This document shows, piece by piece, positions 1-5,952 of a DNA stretch of 6,357 nucleotides. Location: assembly GCA_031283835.1 (NCBI GenBank), contig JAITBA010000058.1, forward strand, positions 1-6,357. The letters run 5' to 3'. The notes under the pieces are model-generated. The model saw nothing but the letters and a program-made list of their open reading frames with translations, was not told the DNA's origin and searched no databases. The stretch comes from Oscillospiraceae bacterium (GTDB taxonomy: Bacteria; Bacillota; Clostridia; Oscillospirales; Acutalibacteraceae). The position numbers were made by a program, and so were the translations under genes. Numbering within the stretch: the stretch's first letter is position 1; every line of letters starts with the position of its first letter.

Positions 1-245
1 TCTGCCACGCCAAAGGCCAGCGCGGCCTTGTGGGCAATATTGCGCGCGTCGTTGGGCACGCCGGGTGCGCCGCACACGATTTTGACACCCGGCAAGTTTG
101 TGCGTTCCAGTGTCACGGTGTCGTGCAGGTCAATCGACTGCATAAGCATGGCGACCTCGTGGTAGCCGTCGGGCCGCCTGCCGGTCACATCGAGTAGCAG
201 GTTGATTTTGGCATAGGCGTGCAATTTGCACACAAATTCACTCAT
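1..245 (-). CDS. ispE: 4-diphosphocytidyl-2-C-methyl-D-erythritol kinase (IspE), N-terminal part, cut by left edge
   Basis: IspE is the cytosolic GHMP-family kinase that phosphorylates CDP-methylerythritol using ATP in the MEP (non-mevalonate) isoprenoid pathway. Only about the first 81 residues are in the window; the ATP-binding glycine-rich motif and the rest lie beyond the left edge. What is visible is diagnostic: residues 10-18 read AYAKINLLL, the substrate-side motif with the conserved Lys and Asn. This is followed by RRPDGYHEV, a 'MLMQSIDLHD' stretch, and VPNDARNIAHKAA, which matches the 'VP.D.RN.A..AA' segment of known IspE proteins. The ATG at 245 is chosen because it places these motifs at the usual distance from the N-terminus. 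Only 11 bases separate it from the stop of the PHP gene upstream, and no clear Shine-Dalgarno site lies in that gap, so translation may be coupled to the upstream gene. Identification is secure; the missing RBS is the odd feature. Confidence 0.93.
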   Translation of the reverse strand, partial: MSEFVCKLHAYAKINLLLDVTGRRPDGYHEVAMLMQSIDLHDTVTLERTNLPGVKIVCGAPGVPNDARNIAHKAALAFGVA

Positions 246-256
246 AGTTTGGTGTT

Positions 257-1078
257 CTAGCAGATCTCAATCTGCACCGGCTCGCGGCCCTGAAAGAGCG
301 TGAGGTGGGTAAACCCGCAGCGCAGGGCCAGATCCATGCCTTGTTCGATGCCCATGCCCAGGTGCTCGGCAAAGTGCGCGTCGGAGCCGATGGTGATTTT
401 TTTGCCGCCCAATTGCTTAAAACGGCGCACAAAAAATTCGCTAGGCATGGGTTGCCCCAGTTTTTGGCGCAGACCAGAGGTATTGATTTCCAGCGCCAGA
501 TTGTTTTTGGCAGCGGCTTCGAGGACGGCGTCGATTTGCTGTGCGTAGTCCGTCAGGTTCACCGTGAACCCATGCTCGCCGCAGATGTAGCGCAGGGGAT
601 ACGTCAAATGGGCCAGTGTGTCGAATTTGCCCCATTGGGCAAGCAGCAGCAGCTCGTCGAAGTATTCGCGGAGCAGCGCGGCGATGTGGCTGTCGTCGTA
701 TTCGTTGTAGGGCAGGAACCAAAAATCTTTTTTGCCCCGCAAATTGTGAATAGAACCGATGACAATGTCATAAGAATATTGATGAATGAGCGCCTCGGCT
801 TCGGGCAGGTTATAGGTTGGCTCTCCCAACTCCACCCCGGCGCAGACAACCAGCTTGCCGCGAAAGGCCGAACGGGCCTTGACCAGCTCGAAGTAGCTTT
901 GCAGGGCGGTGCGGTCAAAGTTTTGCTCCCGAAAAAAATCCATTTCTACGTGGTCGGTGAACGCCACGGCCCGCAGACCTTTTTCGGCGGCGGTTTCGCA
1001 CAAAAAAATGGCGCTGTGTTTGCCGTCGAAGGAATTATCTGTGTGCGCGTGCAGGTCAAGCCGATTTTTGTAGCCCAT
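257..1078 (-). CDS. PHP-domain metallophosphatase, histidinol-phosphatase (HisJ/HisK-type) family
   Basis: This is a 273-residue cytosolic metal-dependent phosphoesterase of the PHP superfamily. The metal ligands are visible in order: H10-A-H12 (DLHAHTDNS), TDH at 41-43, E83 in GVELGEP, H111 in VIGSIHNL, H157 in DTLAHLTYPLRY, and D233/H235 in TIGSDAHFAEHLG. The layout and length fit the HisJ/HisK histidinol-phosphatase branch, which removes phosphate from L-histidinol phosphate in histidine synthesis. No his genes adjoin it, so the substrate is inferred and another phosphate ester is possible. The ATG at 1078 is preceded by a strong GGGAGGGG ribosome site and a promoter about 23 bases upstream of the start. 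The frame stays open 58 codons further upstream, but that stretch is AT-rich, crosses the promoter and resembles no family sequence. The gene leads a minus-strand unit with ispE 11 bases downstream. Confidence 0.88.
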   Translation of the reverse strand: MGYKNRLDLHAHTDNSFDGKHSAIFLCETAAEKGLRAVAFTDHVEMDFFREQNFDRTALQSYFELVKARSAFRGKLVVCAGVELGEPTYNLPEAEALIHQYSYDIVIGSIHNLRGKKDFWFLPYNEYDDSHIAALLREYFDELLLLAQWGKFDTLAHLTYPLRYICGEHGFTVNLTDYAQQIDAVLEAAAKNNLALEINTSGLRQKLGQPMPSEFFVRRFKQLGGKKITIGSDAHFAEHLGMGIEQGMDLALRCGFTHLTLFQGREPVQIEIC

Positions 1079-1100
1079 CCTCTCACCCCTCCCGCCTTCT

Positions 1101-1129
1101 ATTCTATCACTTTTTTTGCCGTGATGCAA
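1101..1129 (-). promoter_or_regulatory. Sigma-A-type promoter for the PHP gene and ispE
   Basis: Read on the minus strand, a -35 box TTGCAT (1129-1124) and a -10 box TAGAAT (1106-1101) are separated by exactly 17 bases. A TG one base upstream of the -10 box makes it an extended -10 element. Transcription would start near 1094, giving a leader of only about 15 nt that consists almost entirely of the GGGAGGGG ribosome site. Box matches and spacing are seen directly; activity is inferred. Confidence 0.75.
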
Positions 1130-1146
1130 TATAAAAATAAAAAAAC

Positions 1147-1175
1147 TTGACAAAAGGAAAAAAATCGTGTAAAAT
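1147..1175 (+). promoter_or_regulatory. Near-consensus sigma-A-type promoter for rnj
   Basis: A perfect -35 box TTGACA (1147-1152) and a -10 box TAAAAT (1170-1175, five of six consensus bases) are spaced 17 bases apart in an AT-rich stretch. Transcription would begin near 1182, about 134 nt before the rnj start codon. The -35 box lies 17 bp from the -35 box of the divergent minus-strand promoter, so the two are back to back and could share a regulator. Confidence 0.82.
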
Positions 1176-1195
1176 AGATGCATTGAAGTAGATAC

Positions 1196-1221
1196 TGCGA
1201 GAGGGTGCTTTCCCTTTCGTA
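1196..1221 (+). promoter_or_regulatory. Hairpin in the rnj 5' leader
   Basis: TGCGAGAGGG (1196-1205) pairs with CCCTTTCGTA (1212-1221) to give a 10-bp stem with two G-U pairs and a six-base loop (TGCTTT). It begins about 14 nt after the predicted transcription start. The sequence after it is not a T-run, so it is not an intrinsic terminator. A stabilising 5' hairpin or an autoregulatory element for RNase J is possible but is inference; no named RNA family was recognised. Confidence 0.5.
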
Positions 1222-1302
1222 ATGAATAAATCAAATCAAAATAAAAAGCCATGCACGCTTGCGCGGGTTCCCGATGCAGGAGAACATTGCATGCGCTAGA
1301 AA

Positions 1303-1308
1303 AAGGAG
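1303..1308 (+). promoter_or_regulatory. Ribosome binding site deciding the TTG start of rnj
   Basis: AAGGAG lies 7 bases before the TTG at 1316, an optimal spacing. It is what favours this non-ATG start over the TTG at 1259 and the ATG at 1274, both of which lack a Shine-Dalgarno match. Confidence 0.8.
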
Positions 1309-1315
1309 TAAATCA

Positions 1316-3175
1316 TTGGCAAAAAACGAAAAAAAAGAAATCCTGGACGCATCGGTCCGGGGCAAGCGCCCTTATGTAAAAGAAAAACAGAACGGCGGCA
1401 GGAACCAGGAGAGCGAGGCGAGGCCTGCACAGGCACAACCCTCCGCGCCAAAACAGCAACCCGCACAAAAGCAGGCACAGCAGCAAAAAAAGCAGCAAAA
1501 TGGCCGCCGCAAACAAAAAGAACCCTTGCGGATCGCCTTTTTGGGCGGCATCAACGAGGTAGGCAAAAACCTCACGGTATATGAATACAAGGGTGAGCGC
1601 CTTGTGGTCGATTGCGGCATGACCTTCCCCGACGCGGAACAGCCGGGCATCGATGTGATCATCCCCGATTTTACCTACCTTGAACAGAACCGCGACAGCA
1701 TCAAAGGCCTGATTGTGACCCACGGGCACGAGGATCATATCGGCGCTATCCCGTACTTCCTCAAAAAGATGAACGTGCCGGTTTATAGCACCAAGCTGAC
1801 GCTGGGGCTGATTAAAAACAAGCTCAAGGAGCACCGGCTGCACGACAAAGCCAAGCTGATCGAAATCAAACCCGGCGACACGATTCAACTGGGCGGTTTT
1901 TCTGTTGAGGCCATTCATGTGAACCATTCCATTCCCGACGCGCTTTCGTTCGCGATTATCTGCGGGGCGGGCACGGTGATTCAAACCGGGGACTTTAAAA
2001 TTGACACCACGCCTATTGACGGCGAAATGATTGACCTGGGGCGCTTTGCAAAATATGGAAAAAAAGGCGTGTTGGCCATGCTGGGCGACAGCACCAACGC
2101 CGAGCGCCCGGGCTACACCATGAGCGAGCGCAAGGTGGGCGAAAGCTTCGAAACCTTGTTCCGCAAGGCGGGCAACCGGCGCATTTTGGTGGCGACGTTT
2201 TCTTCAAACGTGCACCGGGTGCAGCAGATTATTGATGTGGCGCAGCAACTGGGGCGCAAGGTGGCGCTGCTGGGGCGCAGCCTCGAAAACGTGGTGAATG
2301 TGGGCCTGGAACTGGGCTACCTGCACATCCCCAACGGCATATTAATCCCCGCGGACATGATCAACCGCTACGCCGCCGAGCAGGTGGTGGTCATTACTAC
2401 CGGCAGCCAAGGCGAGCCCATGAGCGCCCTGACCCGCATGGCCATGGGCGACCACCGCAAGGTAGAAATCGGCCCGCAGGACTGCGTGATTATTTCGGCC
2501 ACACCCATCCCCGGCAACGAAAAAACCGTGGGCAAAGTGGTGAACGAACTGCTAAAGCTTGGCGCGCAGGTGGTCTATGAGCGCATGCATGACGTGCATG
2601 TTTCGGGCCACGCGTGCCAGGAGGAGCTAAAAATATTGCTGGGGCTGGTGCGCCCAAAGTTCTTTGTCCCCGTGCACGGCGAGCAAAAGCACCTGACCAA
2701 GCACGCCCAGCTGGCCCTGAGCATGGGCATGGATCCCAACAATATCATGATTACCGACAACGGCATTCAGCTGGAACTGACCGCCGACGAGATGAAAGTG
2801 GGCGAAAGCGTGCCGTCCGGCTCCGTGTTTGTGGATGGTTATGGTGTGGGCGATGTGGGGAGCACTGTCCTGCGCGATCGCAAGCATCTATCTCAGGAGG
2901 GCATGGTGATTGTGGCGCTGACGGTGAACCGGCAGACCGGCGAGATGATTTCTAGCCCCGAGATTATCTCGAAGGGTTTTGTCTACGTAAAAGAAAGCGG
3001 CAACCTGATGGAGGAGGTCCGTGCCCTGGCCGTTCGCGTTGTGGAGGAAACCCCCGCCCGCTACCGCCGCGACTTTAACACCCTGCGCGGTAAGCTGCGC
3101 GAAGAGGTGTCGCGCCTGCTCTACGAACGCACCAAACGCAGCCCGATTATTCTGCCCGTGGTGATGGAAGGGTAA
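1316..3175 (+). CDS. rnj: Ribonuclease J (metallo-beta-lactamase/beta-CASP nuclease)
   Basis: RNase J is a zinc-dependent enzyme with endonuclease and 5'-3' exonuclease activity that matures and degrades RNA in Gram-positive bacteria. The TTG at 1316 is chosen as start because AAGGAG (1303-1308) lies 7 bases upstream; the in-frame ATG at 1274 has no ribosome site. The product is 619 residues. Residues 1-70 form a basic, Gln/Ala-rich low-complexity extension. The metallo-beta-lactamase core follows from LRIAFLGGINEVGKN, with HGHEDH (136-141), H204 in VNHSIPD and D226 in TGDFK. The beta-CASP part carries DSTNAERPG, the SSNVHR segment (about 296-301), the HVSGH signature (428-432) and H454 in PVHGE. 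The C-terminal domain is present through to a normal end. All catalytic ligands are intact. A promoter and structured leader lie upstream, and gdpP follows after 114 bases. Whether it is J1 or J2 type cannot be settled by eye. Confidence 0.96.
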   Translation: MAKNEKKEILDASVRGKRPYVKEKQNGGRNQESEARPAQAQPSAPKQQPAQKQAQQQKKQQNGRRKQKEPLRIAFLGGINEVGKNLTVYEYKGERLVVDCGMTFPDAEQPGIDVIIPDFTYLEQNRDSIKGLIVTHGHEDHIGAIPYFLKKMNVPVYSTKLTLGLIKNKLKEHRLHDKAKLIEIKPGDTIQLGGFSVEAIHVNHSIPDALSFAIICGAGTVIQTGDFKIDTTPIDGEMIDLGRFAKYGKKGVLAMLGDSTNAERPGYTMSERKVGESFETLFRKAGNRRILVATFSSNVHRVQQIIDVAQQLGRKVALLGRSLENVVNVGLELGYLHIPNGILIPADMINRYAAEQVVVITTGSQGEPMSALTRMAMGDHRKVEIGPQDCVIISATPIPGNEKTVGKVVNELLKLGAQVVYERMHDVHVSGHACQEELKILLGLVRPKFFVPVHGEQKHLTKHAQLALSMGMDPNNIMITDNGIQLELTADEMKVGESVPSGSVFVDGYGVGDVGSTVLRDRKHLSQEGMVIVALTVNRQTGEMISSPEIISKGFVYVKESGNLMEEVRALAVRVVEETPARYRRDFNTLRGKLREEVSRLLYERTKRSPIILPVVMEG

Positions 3176-3188
3176 CCAACAATGCAAC

Positions 3189-3221
3189 AGGGGTGCGGCG
3201 TGCCGTGCCCCTATGATTTTT
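3189..3221 (+). terminator. Terminator-like hairpin between rnj and gdpP
   Basis: AGGGGTGCGG (3189-3198) pairs with CCGTGCCCCT (3203-3212) around a CGTG loop, a 10-bp GC-rich stem containing two wobble pairs. A run of five T follows at 3217-3221, but four bases (ATGA) intervene between stem and run. It may be a weak terminator or attenuator that lets some rnj transcripts read into gdpP, since no clear promoter is visible between the two genes. Confidence 0.45.
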
Positions 3222-3289
3222 ACGGCTCCCTCCTCCGCCTTGCCGGGCGATAAAAACCACCCAAAGTCCTTATCACGCAGGAGTATATC

Positions 3290-4912
3290 ATGAAAATTTT
3301 CCTTTCGCCGCAGCTGCTTGCGGTGATTCTTATCGTTGTGCTAACATTGGCGCTGGCAGTGGTGCTGCTGGCGGGTGCGCTGGTGCGCTGGCAGCGGCGG
3401 CAGCGGGAACGGGAACAGCAGGCTCTTGATTGGGACACAAACGACCCCGAAACGCTGCACACCGAAATTGAGCGCCTGCGCCCCTGCGCGTTGCAAATTG
3501 AGCTGGACGGCGTAGATGAGTTGCGCCGCGGCTTCCGCGAAAGCGTGCTGGCCGAACTGCGCGCAAGCATTGAGGCGCTGCTGGAGGACTGGGCAGATGT
3601 GCACGAGGGGTTGTTCCTGAAGGCGGAGGACGACCGCTACCTGCTGCTGGTGCAGCGGCCCATGCTGCGGCGCATGATTGAAAACAAGTTTGCGATTCTC
3701 GACAAAGTGCGAGGCTACCAGTTCCGCGGAGAACGAGCGGGGGTCACGATTTCGATCGGCGTGGGGCAGGGCGACACCTTTGCGGAATGCGGTGCCAACA
3801 GCCGTCAGGCACTCGAACTGGCATTGGGGCGGGGCGGCGACCAAGCGGCGGTCAAGCACCCCGATCTAAGCTACCAGTTTTTTGGCGGGGTATCGAAGCG
3901 AGTCGAAAAAAGCGAAAAAGTGAAGGTGCGCATGACGGCCGCCGCCCTGGCGGAGATTATGCAAGGGTGTGAGCAGGTGTTGGCCGTGGGGCACAAGCGC
4001 GCCGATTTTGACTCCCTAGGCGCGGCGGCGGGCGTGTGTGCCATAGCCAAAGCACAGGACAAGCCCGCCTTCATTGTGCTGGAGGAAGAAACGTGCATGG
4101 CTCGTCCGTTGCTGGCCCAATGGAAAGACGCGGACGGCGCGCCTGCCGTTATCACGCCGCGCAAGGCCCTGAATGACCTGAGCGCCAAGACGCTCGTGGT
4201 GCTGGTGGACGCCCACGCGGCGGCGATGGCGGAAAGCCCGCAGTTGCTGGTGCAGGCCAAGCTTGTTGTGGTGATTGATCATCACAGGCAGTCTGTGGAG
4301 CATATTCGGGACGCGTTGATGTTCCATCTGGATCCCGGCGCTTCTTCCGCGTGCGAAATGGTGACGGAGCTGCTGCAATACACAATACCCGCGCCAAAAA
4401 TCGCACCCTGCCAGACCAATGCGCTGCTGGCAGGCATTCAGTTAGACACCCGCAACTTTGTGTTGCGCACAGGGACCGCAACCTTTGAGGCTGCCGCCTG
4501 GCTGCGCGGAAAGGGTGCCGACCCGGTGCAGGTGCGGCGGCTGTTTGCCGAAGGCCCGGCGGAAGCGCGCCGCAAAGCGGAAATTGTGAACCGCGCCAAG
4601 GTGATTGACCGCTGCGCGGTGAGCATCGCGCTGCCCGCGGCGGCGGAGGACATGCGGCTCATCTGTGCACAAGCGGCGGACGAATTGCTGAACCTGGAGG
4701 AGGTGGACGCATCGTTTGTGCTGTTTGCCCAGAGCGGCACGGTGTTCATTTCGGCCCGCTCCCTCGGCGCGCGCAATGTGCAGCTGGTTATGGAGCAGCT
4801 AGGCGGCGGCGGGCACCAAACCATGGCTGCCGCGCAACTAGAAAACGTCACCACAGAAGAGGCTGTGCGCCGGCTGGCGCAGGCAATTAAGGATACGACA
4901 TATAGCAGTTAA
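3290..4912 (+). CDS. gdpP: GdpP-type cyclic-di-AMP phosphodiesterase (degenerate GGDEF plus DHH/DHHA1), shortened N-terminus
   Basis: GdpP is a membrane-anchored enzyme that hydrolyses c-di-AMP to pApA, so it affects potassium balance, cell-wall stress and beta-lactam tolerance. The product has 540 residues. One hydrophobic helix (about 9-32) is followed by an Arg-rich cytoplasmic flank. Next comes a degenerate GGDEF domain (about 65-190) with ISIGVGQGD and the family hallmark LALGRGGDQAAVK. The DHH phosphodiesterase follows with metal ligands H235, D239 and D241 (GHKRADFDSLG), D307 (VDAHAAAM), DHH at 330-332 and D386 (AGIQLDTRNF). The DHHA1 domain ends with GGGGHQTMAAAQ (505-516). Typical GdpP proteins are about 650 residues with two membrane helices and a PAS-like domain before GGDEF; here only about 30 residues lie between helix and GGDEF, so the PAS domain seems absent. 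The ATG at 3290 follows AGGAG (3279-3283) by 6 bases. The catalytic residues look intact. Confidence 0.93.
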   Translation: MKIFLSPQLLAVILIVVLTLALAVVLLAGALVRWQRRQREREQQALDWDTNDPETLHTEIERLRPCALQIELDGVDELRRGFRESVLAELRASIEALLEDWADVHEGLFLKAEDDRYLLLVQRPMLRRMIENKFAILDKVRGYQFRGERAGVTISIGVGQGDTFAECGANSRQALELALGRGGDQAAVKHPDLSYQFFGGVSKRVEKSEKVKVRMTAAALAEIMQGCEQVLAVGHKRADFDSLGAAAGVCAIAKAQDKPAFIVLEEETCMARPLLAQWKDADGAPAVITPRKALNDLSAKTLVVLVDAHAAAMAESPQLLVQAKLVVVIDHHRQSVEHIRDALMFHLDPGASSACEMVTELLQYTIPAPKIAPCQTNALLAGIQLDTRNFVLRTGTATFEAAAWLRGKGADPVQVRRLFAEGPAEARRKAEIVNRAKVIDRCAVSIALPAAAEDMRLICAQAADELLNLEEVDASFVLFAQSGTVFISARSLGARNVQLVMEQLGGGGHQTMAAAQLENVTTEEAVRRLAQAIKDTTYSS

Positions 4913-4932
4913 ACACGGCAAACTAAACTGCT

Positions 4933-4987
4933 AAAAAAGAAAACCCCGTTGATACACATTTGCTCAATGCGTGTCAACGGGTTCTTT
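4933..4987. terminator. Bidirectional intrinsic terminator shared by gdpP and ssrA
   Basis: The arms 4945-4960 and 4966-4981 form a 16-bp stem with one mismatch and one G-U pair around a 5-base loop. On the minus strand the stem is followed almost at once by GTTTTCTTTTTT (4944-4933), a strong terminator placed 13 bases after the tmRNA 3' end. On the plus strand, TTCTTT (4982-4987) follows, giving a weaker terminator for gdpP. It separates two converging transcription units. Confidence 0.88.
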
Positions 4988-4993
4988 GCGCGC

Positions 4994-5351
4994 TGGTGGA
5001 GACGGCGGTAATCGAAACCGCGTCCGAAAATCCATCCTCAAGGGTTTCTACGAGCGTAGCCCATCAATAAGGTTCCCCTCACGCGCCGCCGGTGGGCAGG
5101 CGATGCGCTACGGTAGCCGTGTGTTTTCATGACGGCGGGCAAGGCGTCCCGGCCGTGCACGTGCCCTGCTAAGTGACGCCTTGTTCCTGGCCGCAGGCCT
5201 CCCGGGCAAGACGGCTGCTACCGGTTAAGGTTAAGCAGCAAGAAGTTCGTAATCTGTGTCGTTTATTTCTAAACTACGGCTTGATATAGCGGGTCCGCGC
5301 CGCTGCTCGCTTGCCAAGGTTCAAAATCCCCGTCGAAATCCTTTCGTCCCC
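4994..5351 (-). ncRNA. ssrA: Transfer-messenger RNA (tmRNA, 10Sa RNA)
   Basis: tmRNA works with SmpB to rescue stalled ribosomes: it acts as an alanyl-tRNA, then as an mRNA encoding a degradation tag. The mature RNA is about 358 nt. Its 5' end GGGGACG pairs with CGTCTCC before ACCA at the 3' end, forming a 7-bp acceptor stem with G3-U70, the alanine identity pair; the CCA is encoded. The T-arm is GCGGT-TTCGATT-ACCGC, and the 5' region carries the hallmark GGATTTCGACGGGG. The tag frame ends ELLAA then TAA (5233-5231), with a second in-frame TAA two codons later. The conserved TAG just upstream of the resume point puts the first codon at ATA (5266-5264), giving the tag INDTDYELLAA. It is the standard one-piece form, not permuted. 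smpB lies 129 bases upstream on the same strand; no separate promoter is obvious, so cotranscription and 5' processing are likely. Confidence 0.95.
5231..5266 (-). other. tmRNA proteolysis-tag reading frame
   Basis: The codons read ATA AAC GAC ACA GAT TAC GAA CTT CTT GCT GCT TAA, encoding INDTDYELLAA. The C-terminal LAA is the usual recognition end for ClpXP-type proteases. The AACGAC that follows the first codon aligns with the E. coli tag (resume codon GCA, then AACGAC), which supports ATA as the resume codon. The exact first codon is inferred from the conserved TAG five bases upstream. Confidence 0.75.
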
Positions 5352-5480
5352 CTATTTTTTTGCTGCCATCATTTGTCGCTGCGGAAGGGTTGTTTTCCTC
5401 ACCATTGGCATGCGGCACCAAAAATAAATCTTTGCCAAAGTGGGTTTTGCTGGGCGGGCGGCGTGGCGGTGTGCCGCTTT

Positions 5481-5948
5481 TTATCGATTTTCTTCGCGCC
5501 AGTTGCGTTCCGCCTCCCGCTTGGCGTCTTTTGCGGCGGCGGCGTCGCGCTTGTCGTAAAGCTTTTTGCCTTTGCACAGGCCAATTTGCAGTTTGGCCCG
5601 GCCGCTTTTGAAGTAGAGCGACAGGGGAATGACCGCCAGGCCCTGCTGCTGGCTTTCGCCAAAAAGCCTGAGAATTTCGTGCTTGTGCATGAGCAGTTTG
5701 CGCACGCGCGTGGGGTCGCGGTTATAGATATTGCCCTGCTCGTAGGGGCTTATATGCATGCCGCTGACGAACATTTCGCCGTTTTTTATGCCGCACCAGC
5801 TGTCTTTTAGGTTTACGCGGCCCTGCCGGATGGACTTGACTTCTGTGCCGAACAGCGCAATGCCCGCCTCATATTCTTCGAGAATGAAGTAATCGTGCCA
5901 GGCTTTTTTGTTTTGCGCCACGCGCACGAGGGCGTCTTCTTTTGGCAT
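5481..5948 (-). CDS. smpB: SsrA-binding protein SmpB
   Basis: SmpB binds the tRNA-like domain of tmRNA and places its C-terminal tail in the ribosomal mRNA channel during trans-translation. The 155-residue product has the normal length and the family signatures: NKKAWHDYFILEEYEAGI (13-30), GTEVKSIRQGRVNLKDS (34-50), the HISPYEQGN segment, RVRKLLMHKHEI (81-92), PLSLYFKSGRAKLQI (108-122) and GKKLYDKR (127-134). A charged helical C-terminal tail of about 20 residues follows. The ATG at 5948 is preceded by AGAGAGG about 8 bases upstream. An in-frame TTG nine codons earlier would overlap the upstream gene and has no ribosome site. The stop of the upstream coding fragment lies 4 bases before this start, indicating an operon, and ssrA follows 129 bases downstream, the classical pairing of partner protein and RNA. 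Confidence 0.97.
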   Translation of the reverse strand: MPKEDALVRVAQNKKAWHDYFILEEYEAGIALFGTEVKSIRQGRVNLKDSWCGIKNGEMFVSGMHISPYEQGNIYNRDPTRVRKLLMHKHEILRLFGESQQQGLAVIPLSLYFKSGRAKLQIGLCKGKKLYDKRDAAAAKDAKREAERNWREENR

Positions 5949-5952
5949 GTCG

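Noticed and set aside
305..1150. Long open frame on the plus strand opposite the PHP gene (281 codons)
   Set aside because: It is the antisense shadow of a gene with all PHP metal-binding motifs; its translation has no recognisable domain and it lacks a ribosome site.
1079..1252. Extension of the PHP protein by 58 residues to a start at 1252
   Set aside because: The extension runs through the promoter and an AT-rich tract, has no family similarity, and the ATG at 1078 has a strong ribosome site.
1250..1293. CATGCA (1250-1255) and TGCATG (1288-1293) inverted pair enclosing CGGG-TT-CCCG in the rnj leader
   Set aside because: The outer arms are only 6 bp across a 32-base gap and the inner one has a two-base loop; not convincing as a riboswitch or regulator site.
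1251..1379. Alternative ATG at 1251 giving a 42-codon frame overlapping the rnj start
   Set aside because: It has no Shine-Dalgarno and its composition is that of out-of-frame rnj sequence.
1313..1984. 223-codon minus-strand frame opposite rnj
   Set aside because: It lies fully inside the RNase J gene; the repetitive Leu/Phe-rich part merely mirrors the Gln/Lys-rich N-terminal codons.
3222..3278. Search for a separate gdpP promoter in the rnj-gdpP gap
   Set aside because: TTGCCG and GATAAAA-like strings occur but not at a workable spacing.
5352..5480. Search for an ssrA promoter or small gene between smpB and ssrA
   Set aside because: No -35/-10 pair with acceptable spacing and no credible coding frame was found; a 7-bp inverted repeat (5412-5418 and 5471-5477) is too far apart to support.
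5256..5810. 184-codon plus-strand frame opposite smpB and the tmRNA 5' part
   Set aside because: It overlaps two securely identified minus-strand genes and has no family similarity.
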